Source of the DNA: an uncultured Thermoanaerobacterales bacterium
GTDB lineage: Bacteria > Bacillota > Clostridia > Christensenellales > UBA1242
Length of the DNA: 13,147 nucleotides
NCBI GenBank assembly: GCA_949840475.1
Contig: CATKXA010000019.1
Span: forward strand, 1 to 13,147
Direction: 5' to 3'
This document shows, piece by piece, positions 1-6,768 of this stretch. Position 1 is the first letter of the stretch; each line of letters starts with the position of its first letter. A program made the translations under genes and the position numbers. The notes beneath the pieces were generated by a model. The model did not search any database and was not told where the DNA came from. It saw nothing but the letters and a program-made list of their open reading frames with translations.

Positions 1-502
1 AATTAACCAAAGTACAAAAACAATTTGTTTTTGCACTTTGGTTACATTAAGGCTGATGTGGGAGTTGACTAGAACTCCAGTCGGGGAATAAAATTTGCAA
101 AAAAAGATATTGGTTGCGAGTAACGAAAAGCAGCAGGTTTGTTTAGATTTTGGAGCTAAAAGGTTACAATAAGGTTCTTCATAGTATTATTACATGAATG
201 GTTCTTATTGGCAGCTTTTAGCCCAAAAGGAAACAAAGATTCGGATATATTATTGCTGGAACAACCTGCGAGGAGACTTTGCCAGATTAAGAAGAATCTG
301 CGAGCAGAGTTAGGTAAAAACATAATTAATAAAGAAGTGATGTGGAATGATTGCGAAAAAGTATTATGGCATCCATTTGTTTTAAAACTCATACATTCTA
401 CAGATAGTCCAAGCGAAGCGAACTTGCATTTTCTGATAGGAGAACCAGAACATTAAGTTATGACGAGGTATATGTTCCCAAATAAAAAGTTAGAAGAGGA
501 AA
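1..502. other. Gene-poor stretch, no convincing CDS
   Basis: No gene can be supported here. The only longer open frame (208-456, plus, TTG start) has no ribosome binding site or recognisable domain, and the overlapping frame from ATG 194 stops after about 40 codons. The left edge carries a long palindrome (5-43) and a perfect 6-bp-stem hairpin at 61-78 (GGAGTT, loop GACTAG, AACTCC). Read in the plus frame from position 7, the palindrome encodes LHFGYIKADVGVD and then a TAG stop. This could be chance or a coding remnant. I see no tRNA or known riboswitch. Confidence 0.5.
5..43. repeat. Near-perfect 39-bp palindrome
   Basis: Positions 5-23 pair with 25-43 around the central T24. The only mismatch is A14 against C34. 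The arms read AACCAAAGT, then one variable base, then CAAAAACAA. No run of T follows on either strand, so it is a stable hairpin without the usual sign of an intrinsic terminator. Confidence 0.7.
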
Positions 503-508
503 ATGAAA

Positions 509-976
509 ATGAAAGAACATGAATACAGTTTTGAAGTAAAGGATCTCACACCTTATATAAATTTTTGTGAGGAAAATGGTTATAAACTAATAAGTAAAAA
601 TAAGCAATCAAGAACTATTTACAGAAATCCAAATAAGACGATGGCTAGAATTACTTTAGATGAAACAGAAGGGAAAATAGTTAAAAGTTTAGATTTTAAA
701 GAAGACAAGCTTTCTTCAGAAGTCTTAATTGAAAGAAAAGAGTCGATGGCTTTATATTATGATGATGATAAGGCAATAGAATCTATTTTGGATTTTCTTG
801 ATTATAAAAAAGACAATACCTTAATAAGAACTAGAATAGTCTATTTAAAAGAAGATGTAAAGTTTGAGTTTGATATTTATGAAGAACCTAGACAAACTTG
901 TGTTGTTGCTCTTGAAGGTGATAGCAAAAAGACGGATGAAGTTTATTGTCTTGTCAGCAAACTAAAACATGATTAA
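509..976 (+). CDS. CYTH-domain protein (class IV adenylate cyclase / triphosphatase-like)
   Basis: The protein has 155 residues if started at ATG 509, which lies 8 nt from the GAGGA ribosome binding site. ATG 503, two codons earlier, is only 2 nt from it. The N-terminus EHEYSFEVKDL is a loosened form of the ExExK signature of the CYTH triphosphate tunnel fold. It is followed by a TMARIT strand, an RTRIVY strand, then KFEFDIYEEP and VVALEGD, the usual alternation of charged beta strands lining the tunnel. CYTH enzymes hydrolyse or cyclise triphosphorylated substrates with a divalent metal; the substrate here cannot be read. The stop codon overlaps the start of a decayed glycosyltransferase, so the two were probably once co-transcribed in a glycan locus. 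The assignment rests on motif pattern, not on a search. Confidence 0.75.
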   Translation: MKEHEYSFEVKDLTPYINFCEENGYKLISKNKQSRTIYRNPNKTMARITLDETEGKIVKSLDFKEDKLSSEVLIERKESMALYYDDDKAIESILDFLDYKKDNTLIRTRIVYLKEDVKFEFDIYEEPRQTCVVALEGDSKKTDEVYCLVSKLKHD

Positions 977-1118
977 AATTAGCGTTATCATACCATTTTA
1001 TAATACGAAACTTGAGTATTTTGAAAAATTTTCAACAGTATTAAAGATCAATTGTCCGACGAAATTGAAGTTATAGTTATTTATGATTGAAGTTCCAGAA
1101 AAAGTCGCAAAATCAAAA
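969..1118 (+). pseudogene. Decayed family 2 glycosyltransferase, N-terminal fragment
   Basis: ATG 969 overlaps the end of the CYTH gene and begins MIKISVIIPFYNTKLEYFEKF, the standard first strand of a GT2 (GT-A fold) glycosyltransferase. The frame ends at TAG 1074-1076. From about 1037 a second frame, shifted by two, continues the family pattern with SIKDQLSDEIEVIVIYD. It then hits TGA at 1091-1093, where a Gly of the DDGSSD motif is expected. So there is one frameshift near 1030 and one nonsense change within the first 45 residues, and nothing recognisable afterwards. The catalytic DXD region and the rest of the gene are missing. Intact, it would have added a sugar to a surface glycan. It cannot be functional as it stands. 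Confidence 0.75.
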
Positions 1119-1290
1119 CGAAGAAATCAAAAAAAGACTTCGCTCTTTGTTGACACAAATTAACTAAGTAAAAGTCTTTTATAACAATTTTGTTTTAACT
1201 TATTTGATTATAAGAACAACTTGTGGCATACATTGTTGTTTAATAAAGGATGTCAATATAAAATCTTTTAAAATTTTGTGTGGCAAATAA
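1119..1290. other. Non-coding stretch after the GT2 remnant
   Basis: No supported gene. A possible weak hairpin pairs AAAAGACT (1132-1139) with AGTCTTTT (1173-1180) across a 33-nt loop, which is too loose to call a terminator. A 26-codon open frame from ATG 1083 to 1163 has no ribosome binding site and is probably chance. Confidence 0.4.
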
Positions 1291-1319
1291 TTGAATCAAT
1301 CATAAAAATAGTATAGAAT
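1291..1319 (+). promoter_or_regulatory. Putative promoter of the DUF4874/DUF4832 gene
   Basis: TTGAAT (1291-1296) and TAGAAT (1314-1319) are separated by 17 nt. The -10 ends only 8 nt before ATG 1328, so transcription would start one to three bases before the start codon. No Shine-Dalgarno sequence is present. TATAGA at 1312-1317 is an alternative -10 with a 15-nt spacer. Confidence 0.45.
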
Positions 1320-1327
1320 AATAAATC

Positions 1328-2755
1328 ATGAAGAGAAAAAAGTTCATTTTGTGTTTATCTTCAATTAGTGTTATTATACTTGCTATTGTAATAACAATTA
1401 TTTGTTGTTGGCAAAAAAAAGAACTGAAGCCTGTGAGCCCACTTAAAAGTTATGTTCAAAACATCAATACTGAAGAAAGTTTACAAAGAATTAGCAATCC
1501 CGACCAAGGTTTTTATCATCCAATTTATGTTATTGCAAAAGAAAATGGTGTAAGCTATGCAAAAGAGATTGTCAATGATTCCACACAACTTTATCATTTG
1601 AGAATAGATATTAGTGCATTTTCAAAAGCGGTTAATGGTGATGTAGACAAACTTTTGACAAATGAAGTTTTGAGCGGTATAGAAGAACTTCTTGGATATT
1701 TGAAGCAACAAAATAAAAGTGCAATAATTAGATTTGCATATGATCAGGGTTTTAGTGGTAACGCGAACAAGGAAGCTGGGCTTGATATGATAATTGAGCA
1801 TATAAGGCAAGTTTGCCCAATTTTGAACGAGTTTGAAACTACTATAACTGCTATTGAGGTGGGATTGATTGGTCCTTGGGGAGAGATGCATACAAGCACA
1901 ATCGCAAACAAAGAACATATAAATCCTATTATTGACATATTTTTAGATAAGACAAATAATCTACCTATTTTGGTCAGAAAGCCAAATATGATTTACAATT
2001 ATTTAGGTATATCACTTAACGATATTGGAAATTACAAAATTGATAATACAAGTAAAGCGTATTGGCTTGGGGTGTATAACGATGGTTATTTAGGTTCTTC
2101 ATCAGACCTTGGAACATACACAGAGCGTGAAAAAGAAATTGAGTTTTTAAGTCAACAAACTAGTCACTTGCCATTTGGTGGAGAGGTGGTTGATCCAGAC
2201 AGCCCACTTCACGATATTGAAAACTGTTTGCCAGAAATGGATCAGATTCATTTAAATTATTTAAATATTAAGTGGAATGATTCGGTTATAAACAAATGGA
2301 AAAATTCAACTTACACTCAAAGTTGTGGGAAGGATGAGAATTATTATGGGCAGTCTGCCTTCACATATATTGAAAATCATATGGGTTATAGATTTGTTTT
2401 GACTAAATCTGTGTTTGAGTTTTCAGATCGCTTTGACAAACTCAATATTAAATTATCTTTGGATAATGTTGGATTTGGTAATTTAAATAAATCAAAATTT
2501 GCCAAAATTCTATTTGTTGATGAAAATAGAGAAATCAAATATTCAAAGCAAATAAAAAAGTTTGTTGGTGGAGAGAATATCGATTGTTCATTAGATATAA
2601 ATTTTGATGATGGCAAATATCAAGTTTATTTGGCTTTATATGGAGAAGAAGTTGATGGAACATCATCCTATAATTTACAATTTGCCAACCGTGACATTTG
2701 GGATAATGACTTAAAAGCAAATAAGATTGGTGAAATAGATATAAAAAAGATATAA
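1328..2755 (+). CDS. Membrane-anchored DUF4874/DUF4832 protein
   Basis: This is a 475-residue protein. Residues 1-28 are a basic start followed by a strong hydrophobic segment ending TIICCW: an uncleaved anchor or signal peptide without a clean lipobox, so the rest lies outside the membrane. The DUF4874 half (about 50-215) has NPDQGFYHP, an IIRFAYDQGF strand and GLIGPWGEMHTS. The DUF4832 half has YNDGYLGSSSDLGTY, LPFGGEVV, a HLNYLN stretch and the terminal MGYRFVL motif. The combination resembles TIM-barrel glycoside-hydrolase-like folds, but the activity of the family is not established. It follows a decayed GT2 gene, which fits a surface-polysaccharide locus. Only a non-canonical, possibly leaderless, start is visible, because no ribosome binding site precedes ATG 1328. 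Confidence 0.85.
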   Translation: MKRKKFILCLSSISVIILAIVITIICCWQKKELKPVSPLKSYVQNINTEESLQRISNPDQGFYHPIYVIAKENGVSYAKEIVNDSTQLYHLRIDISAFSKAVNGDVDKLLTNEVLSGIEELLGYLKQQNKSAIIRFAYDQGFSGNANKEAGLDMIIEHIRQVCPILNEFETTITAIEVGLIGPWGEMHTSTIANKEHINPIIDIFLDKTNNLPILVRKPNMIYNYLGISLNDIGNYKIDNTSKAYWLGVYNDGYLGSSSDLGTYTEREKEIEFLSQQTSHLPFGGEVVDPDSPLHDIENCLPEMDQIHLNYLNIKWNDSVINKWKNSTYTQSCGKDENYYGQSAFTYIENHMGYRFVLTKSVFEFSDRFDKLNIKLSLDNVGFGNLNKSKFAKILFVDENREIKYSKQIKKFVGGENIDCSLDINFDDGKYQVYLALYGEEVDGTSSYNLQFANRDIWDNDLKANKIGEIDIKKI

Positions 2756-2837
2756 AAGTTTTTTGCTTAAAAAATGTTTATTTTTTAGACTTTTTTTGTA
2801 AAATTAGAAATAATATAAACGATTTACGGAGGAATCT

Positions 2838-3434
2838 ATGTATTATCATGGAACGCATGTAGGCGGGCTTAAAGAGCTTGTGCCGCATGGGAGCAATGAA
2901 GGAAAATATGTTTACCTTACTACTAATAAGCTAAGAGTTTTGCCGTATTGTGTGAATCCCATTCAAGTTTATTGTGATAAAAAATATGGTAAAGGCAAGG
3001 TTAATCCAAACTATAGAATCGCTATGTTTGGGGTTATGAATGGAAGGCTTTGTTTAAAGGAAATTTACCCGGGGTATATTAAAGATTCTTTTAAAGGGCA
3101 AACAGCCTACATTTATAGTTTTGATAATGCTAATGACGTAGTCAGTTTGGGCAAACCAGAAGTTTATGGTTGTCCGCATTCGTTAGAGGTGGAAAGCGTT
3201 GAAGTTATAGATGACTTGTATGATAGAATAGAAGAGTTAGAAAAAGAAGGCAAAATTATTATTGACAAATTCGATAGTTTCAGTGAAGAAGAAAAGAGAA
3301 AGTTAACTAAAGACCTTTTTGATGATTATTTAAAGACTAAAAATAGATACTATAAAGAATTTTTGTTCGATATGTTTCCTTATATAAGAGAAGAGGCTCA
3401 AAAGAGAGAACCTGGCATAAAGCGAGAGCAATAA
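2838..3434 (+). CDS. Hypothetical protein with ADP-ribosyltransferase-like N-terminus
   Basis: This is a 198-residue soluble protein preceded by ACGGAGG, 5 nt after a good spacer to ATG 2838. It starts MYYHGTHVGGLKEL and then KYVYLTTNK at residues 24-32. A first strand bearing HG[TS] followed by a [VL]YLT strand is the pattern of Arr/KptA/PARP-like ART folds, in which the His and Tyr hold NAD. I cannot place the third catalytic residue with confidence. The second half (about 115-198) is charged and helical (DLYDRIEELEKEGKI). Similar clostridial proteins are simply called hypothetical. It opens a five-gene same-strand run. It could be an NAD- or RNA-phosphate-using enzyme, or a degenerate binding protein. 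The gene call is firm; the fold call is tentative. Confidence 0.8.
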   Translation: MYYHGTHVGGLKELVPHGSNEGKYVYLTTNKLRVLPYCVNPIQVYCDKKYGKGKVNPNYRIAMFGVMNGRLCLKEIYPGYIKDSFKGQTAYIYSFDNANDVVSLGKPEVYGCPHSLEVESVEVIDDLYDRIEELEKEGKIIIDKFDSFSEEEKRKLTKDLFDDYLKTKNRYYKEFLFDMFPYIREEAQKREPGIKREQ

Positions 3435-3463
3435 AGTAAATATAATACTTAGGAGTGACTGCA

Positions 3464-3940
3464 ATGACTAAAAGCGAAGAGTATGTAAACAGCAAGGCCG
3501 AGAGAATGTATCAACTTTATATACAAGGGAAGCCTTGCAGGAAGGCGTATGCTGCTGTTAAAAAGGGCGATAAGTATATTGTGTTGTTTGTACCTGGCAA
3601 AAAGTATAAGTATCAGCTTTCTGGCGGTGGTGTTGACGGAGATGAAAGTTCTATCGATGCAATAAAGAGAGAACTCGTTGAAGAACTTAATGTAAACGTT
3701 AAGAATATAAAAAGTTTGGGCAAATATAATGCTGTTAGAACTTGGCATTATAAAGACATACCTTTTGACGTGGATTATGAAGTTGAAGTTTTTCATGCGG
3801 AGTTTGCGTCGTATGCAAACAACACAATGTTTGGGCTAGAGGGCGAGTTTAATACTTCGGTAAAAATAGAAGAGATTACTAAAGAAGAAATGCTAAAGAC
3901 CGTTTATGAATTTGTGCGGGAGGGGATAAAGCTGGATTAA
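3464..3940 (+). CDS. Nudix hydrolase
   Basis: The start is ATG 3464, 8 nt after AGGAG (3451-3455). A GTG at 3455 lies inside that ribosome binding site and is unlikely to be used. The 158-residue product carries a Nudix box at residues 55-77: G55, E61 five residues later, R69-E70, then L-V-E73-E74-L-N76-V77. The Glu residues that bind Mg2+ are intact. The usual Gly near the end of the box is Asn76. Nudix enzymes cleave nucleoside diphosphates linked to another group (oxidised dNTPs, NAD, ADP-ribose, RNA caps); the substrate cannot be read. It lies 29 nt after the ART-like gene and upstream of another pyrophosphohydrolase, which suggests a nucleotide-processing cassette. Confidence 0.88.
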   Translation: MTKSEEYVNSKAERMYQLYIQGKPCRKAYAAVKKGDKYIVLFVPGKKYKYQLSGGGVDGDESSIDAIKRELVEELNVNVKNIKSLGKYNAVRTWHYKDIPFDVDYEVEVFHAEFASYANNTMFGLEGEFNTSVKIEEITKEEMLKTVYEFVREGIKLD

Positions 3941-4008
3941 AAAAGTATGGTTTGATAAAGAACAATAGTTTTCATTTTAAAAAACACTTAAACATTAGGA
4001 GGAAGCGT

Positions 4009-4323
4009 ATGAAAATTTACAACAAACTAGTCAGGGATAGAATACCTCAAATTTGCGAGGGAAATAATCAAGTATGCAAAACCAGAGTACTTAATGATGA
4101 AGAGTATTTGATTGAACTTAACAAAAAGTTGCAAGAAGAAATGAAGGAATATTTAGAAGAGTGCGACCTTGAGGAATTGGCAGACTTGCAAGAAGTGGTT
4201 TATGCCATTTTAGATGCGAAAAAGTGTTCTTATGCTGAGTTTGAAAAGATAAGAAAAGCTAAAGCAACTAAACGTGGTGCATTTAAGAAAAGAATATTCT
4301 TGGAAACTGTTGAGGACAAGTAA
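4009..4323 (+). CDS. MazG / PRA-PH-like nucleotide pyrophosphohydrolase
   Basis: ATG 4009 follows AGGAGG (3997-4002) by 6 nt; an in-frame ATG at 3952 lacks such a site. The 104-residue protein opens MKIYNKLVRDRIPQI, the hallmark of small phosphoribosyl-ATP pyrophosphohydrolase-like proteins outside histidine operons. The metal-binding alpha-helical signature follows: E43-E44-x-x-E47 in LQEEMKEYLEE, then E56 and D59 in LEELADLQEVVYAI. All-alpha NTP pyrophosphatases of this type hydrolyse NTPs to NMP and PPi, often as house-cleaning enzymes. No histidine biosynthesis genes are nearby, so a role in histidine synthesis is unlikely. It sits between the Nudix and MBL-fold genes, with 68 nt before and 17 nt after. 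Confidence 0.88.
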   Translation: MKIYNKLVRDRIPQICEGNNQVCKTRVLNDEEYLIELNKKLQEEMKEYLEECDLEELADLQEVVYAILDAKKCSYAEFEKIRKAKATKRGAFKKRIFLETVEDK

Positions 4324-4340
4324 ACATAAGGAGTTTGGAT

Positions 4341-4946
4341 ATGAAAATAACAATTAACAAACATAGCTCAATTTGTATAAATGGGAATATTTACATTGAC
4401 CCGCTTCAGCTTGAAAGCGAGGGGCATGCTAAATATATTTTTATAACTCATTCGCACTGGGACCATTTTTCAGTTGAAGATATAAATAAACTAACAACTG
4501 TGCAAACTATAATAATTTGCCCAAAGTCTATGAAGGATGAGATGAAGGCTTTTTCAAATACTGTAGTTTTTGTTGAGCCGAAAAAAGCTTATGAAGTTGA
4601 AGGGTTAAAGTTTGAAACATTTTTGTCTTACAATATAAACAAAGATTTTCATAAAAAAGAAAACAACTGGGTTGGCTATAACATTTATGTGGAGGATAAA
4701 AGAGTTGCCGTCGTTGGAGATAGCGATAGTACTGATGAACTAAAGGCAATAAAAACAGATGTTTTGTTGGTCCCTATTGGTGGCACCTATACAATGAATG
4801 TAAAAGAGGCTGCGGGGCTAACCAATTTAATAGCACCAAAAAAAGTAATTCCAACGCACTATGGGGAAATTGTTGGAGATAAGAAAATGGGAAAAGAGTT
4901 TCAAAAGTTGATTAATAAAAACATCGTTTGTGAACTTTTGATATAA
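4341..4946 (+). CDS. Metallo-beta-lactamase-fold hydrolase (UPF0173-like)
   Basis: ATG 4341 lies 7 nt after AAGGAG; the TTG six bases earlier is not needed. The 201-residue protein carries the metal motif T-H37-S-H39-W-D41-H42, a second ligand site at VVGDSDS (D127 or D129) and IPTHYG with H173 near the end. NWVGYNIYVEDKRVAVVGDSD and LLVPIGGTYTMN match the small UPF0173-type branch of the MBL superfamily. Such proteins are di-metal hydrolases, usually phosphodiesterases or lactonases; the substrate is not known. No beta-CASP domain is present, so it is not an RNase J type enzyme. It is tightly packed in the cassette, 17 nt after the pyrophosphohydrolase and 20 nt before the radical SAM gene. 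Confidence 0.9.
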   Translation: MKITINKHSSICINGNIYIDPLQLESEGHAKYIFITHSHWDHFSVEDINKLTTVQTIIICPKSMKDEMKAFSNTVVFVEPKKAYEVEGLKFETFLSYNINKDFHKKENNWVGYNIYVEDKRVAVVGDSDSTDELKAIKTDVLLVPIGGTYTMNVKEAAGLTNLIAPKKVIPTHYGEIVGDKKMGKEFQKLINKNIVCELLI

Positions 4947-4966
4947 GAGTACAAAAGGAGGCTTGC

Positions 4967-5794
4967 ATGGAAATAATTGAACAAGTAAAATCTGCTGATG
5001 ATATGGCTGTTAAGTACTTGCAAAAGTCAAAAGACGGATACTTGTGCGAAACTGTACTTGTGGATTATTACAATAAAAATATCATTTGCTATTCGTGTTC
5101 GCTTGGTTGCCCTATTGGTTGCAAGATGTGCTATAATGGTGTCTATAAAAATTTTATAAGAAATTTAACTTCAGCGGAGATTGTTAGCCAGATTAAAAAT
5201 TGCGTGAAATATATCAACCCAAGCAAACAAATCCTCTTCTCTGGAATGGGGGTTGGAGAGCCTCTTTTAAATGTTGAGAATGTGACTGAAGCAATATTAA
5301 AGTTAAATAATGAAAACCCAAATTCAAAGTTTGCTATTGCAACAACAGTTCCGAATATTAATAATCTAGAAATGTTTTTAGAAAAACTTAAGAGTGTCGA
5401 AAAATTAAAAATTATGATCAGCCTACATGCATCAAATAGTGTAGTTCGAAACAAAATTATACCTCTTAATGCGGAAGTAGAGGAGTTGGTCAAAAATTGT
5501 ATTGACCTATCAAAAAAGTATAAGAGGGAGTTTGAGTTTAACTATCTTTTATTTGAAGGTATTAATGACGATATTCAAAATGCTAAAGAACTTGCGAAAC
5601 TAATACCTAATGATTACGTTATAAAAATCAATCGCTTTAATCATGTTGAAGGGGTTGCTTATAAACCAAGTCAAAACTCAAAACAATTTGTTGATACGCT
5701 TAAAAGTTTAGGAAAACAAGTTGAAGAGTACTCAACCAATGGGGAGGATATCAATGCTGCATGCGGGCAGTTGAGTTCAAATAAAAAACTTTAA
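4967..5794 (+). CDS. Short RlmN/Cfr-type radical SAM methylsynthase
   Basis: AGGAGG (4956-4961) sits 5 nt before ATG 4967. The 275-residue protein has the cluster motif C48-x3-C52-x2-C55 in GCPIGCKMC, then RNLTSAEIVSQI, FSGMGVGEPLLN, ISLHASNSVVRNKIIPLN and DINAACGQL, all RlmN-family landmarks. Both extra catalytic cysteines appear present: C41, seven residues before the cluster as in E. coli C118, and C266 in AACGQL, matching C355. RlmN methylates C2 of A2503 in 23S rRNA and of A37 in tRNA; Cfr methylates C8 of A2503. This protein is some 70-100 residues shorter than usual because the N-terminal accessory domain is missing. It also has two extra residues in GMGVGEP against the usual GMGEP. 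I infer a paralogue with a different or narrower RNA target. Confidence 0.88.
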   Translation: MEIIEQVKSADDMAVKYLQKSKDGYLCETVLVDYYNKNIICYSCSLGCPIGCKMCYNGVYKNFIRNLTSAEIVSQIKNCVKYINPSKQILFSGMGVGEPLLNVENVTEAILKLNNENPNSKFAIATTVPNINNLEMFLEKLKSVEKLKIMISLHASNSVVRNKIIPLNAEVEELVKNCIDLSKKYKREFEFNYLLFEGINDDIQNAKELAKLIPNDYVIKINRFNHVEGVAYKPSQNSKQFVDTLKSLGKQVEEYSTNGEDINAACGQLSSNKKL

Positions 5795-5801
5795 TGTGAT
5801 T

Positions 5802-5828
5802 AAAAACAAGGCGGAAGCCTTGTTTTTT
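5802..5828 (+). terminator. Intrinsic terminator closing the five-enzyme cassette
   Basis: AAAAACAAGGC (5802-5812) pairs perfectly with GCCTTGTTTTT (5817-5827) around a GGAA tetraloop. The T-run is at 5823-5828, 8 nt after the radical SAM stop codon. Confidence 0.9.
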
Positions 5829-6046
5829 GATGTTTGAATTATGGAATATAAATGTAAAGGAAACCTTGTTAAGTCATACTTTGGGCTTTTGTGGATAAAA
5901 AGTTTAGTTAAGCATTGTTTTTGAAAAAAAACGCAGATAAATTTGGTTTCGGCCATATTATAATGCCGTATTCGCAAGTTTAGAACTGTGTTTTGCGTTT
6001 TTGGGTGCAAGATGTGTGTTTGAATAGGTGTGGATTTTTTAGGGTA
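5829..6046. other. Non-coding stretch with one inverted-repeat element
   Basis: No supported gene. A 22-codon frame from ATG 5830 directly after the terminator has no ribosome binding site. The stretch carries copy 1 of the 75-77 bp element (5927-6002). Confidence 0.5.
5927..6002. repeat. Inverted-repeat element, copy 1 (76 bp)
   Basis: AAAAACGCA (5927-5935) and its exact reverse complement TGCGTTTTT (5994-6002) bound a 76-bp unit. The interior is not clearly like the other two copies beyond ATTTG near the left end. It ends 104 bp before the start codon at 6107. Confidence 0.6.
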
Positions 6047-6075
6047 TTGCAATTTTTTGCTACTTGTGATATTAT
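6047..6075 (+). promoter_or_regulatory. Promoter of the first paralogue operon
   Basis: TTGCAA (6047-6052) and TATTAT (6070-6075) are spaced by 17 nt. The sequence TTGTGATATTAT includes a TGnTATTAT extended -10. The expected start is about 25 nt before ATG 6107, leaving room for the AAAGGGGG ribosome binding site. Confidence 0.65.
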
Positions 6076-6106
6076 ATTGATATAGGATTTAAAGGGGGAA
6101 CGCTTT

Positions 6107-6751
6107 ATGTCTGAAAAATTACAATTTGAATTATCTGAACTCAATTTACAAGATGTTTTGGTTGAGGCGGGGTTTAACACCTCTAAAGGTGGTAAATGTT
6201 TCGTTCGTGCTCTGCAAATTTGCTACGCTAAAATTGATAGTCTTAATGCTGTCCGTTTGGAGCTGGATAAGATTTTTGAAAGTTACAATAATGATTTAAA
6301 TTATACTTATAATGGATTAAGTTTTGACGATTTTCAGCCATTAGCATATGCTGTTATTGATAGGCTTACGCTTGTTCAAAACAATACGCAGATGCTTGCG
6401 GCGAATATTAAAAATTATTATCAAGAGTATTTATTGAAGTATTTAGATTTGCATTCTAGCCTTGATGGGCTATCGACTGACGATTTGAAGAAAGAAAGTG
6501 CTATAGCTGATGAGATGTTGAAGATTGTGAATATCTATTTAAATAAAACCAAAGATTTTTTGGCAAAGAGTGAGAGATTGCTCAATGCTTCGAAGGGGGC
6601 TTCCCTTGATGAGCTTGCTGATGTTGAAAGAGATTTGGCTGTGTTGCCATATAACAATGCGGAAGAAGCTATTAATAGTTTGAAGCTATTGCAACAATAC
6701 AAGTTCAATGTGGATTGTCGTATAAATAATATTCAATTTGGTCGTGGGTAA
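6107..6751 (+). CDS. Unrecognised helical protein, paralogue 1
   Basis: This is a 214-residue protein with ribosome binding site AAAGGGGG. I do not recognise the family. There is no signal peptide or membrane segment; it looks acidic, leucine-rich and mostly alpha-helical, with coiled-coil-like spacing in places. Three stretches recur in the two following genes. One is RALQICYAKIDSLNAV (35-50). One is LSFDDFQPLAYAVIDRL (71-87). The last is YQEYLLKYLDLHSSL (105-119) with LSTDDLKKE (122-130), followed by LPYNNAEEAI (180-189). The match is clearest with the gene at 7821, where a YQ-x3-L stretch, ST-[DE]-[DE]-L and LPY-[ND]-N fall in the same order. It is co-transcribed with the next gene (17-nt gap). 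No enzyme motif is visible, so a scaffold, binding or structural role is possible. Confidence 0.85.
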   Translation: MSEKLQFELSELNLQDVLVEAGFNTSKGGKCFVRALQICYAKIDSLNAVRLELDKIFESYNNDLNYTYNGLSFDDFQPLAYAVIDRLTLVQNNTQMLAANIKNYYQEYLLKYLDLHSSLDGLSTDDLKKESAIADEMLKIVNIYLNKTKDFLAKSERLLNASKGASLDELADVERDLAVLPYNNAEEAINSLKLLQQYKFNVDCRINNIQFGRG

Positions 6752-6768
6752 CGATAAGGAGAAATGTT

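Noticed and set aside
156..392. 78-codon minus-strand open frame in the left gene-poor stretch
   Set aside because: It has no ribosome binding site and low-complexity composition, and overlaps the equally weak plus-strand frame.
208..456. 82-codon plus-strand open frame
   Set aside because: It uses a TTG start without a ribosome binding site, has no recognisable domain, and overlaps other open frames of similar quality.
1083..1163. 26-codon frame MIEVPEKVAK...
   Set aside because: It has no ribosome binding site, overlaps the decayed glycosyltransferase, and its Lys-rich composition is expected by chance in A-rich DNA.
1622..1938. Minus-strand open frames under the DUF4874 region
   Set aside because: They are antisense to a coding region whose conserved motifs (IGPWGEMH, YDQGF) settle the strand.
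4009..4323. Histidine biosynthesis enzyme HisE
   Set aside because: The YNKLVRDRIP start marks the stand-alone branch of the family, and no his genes lie nearby.
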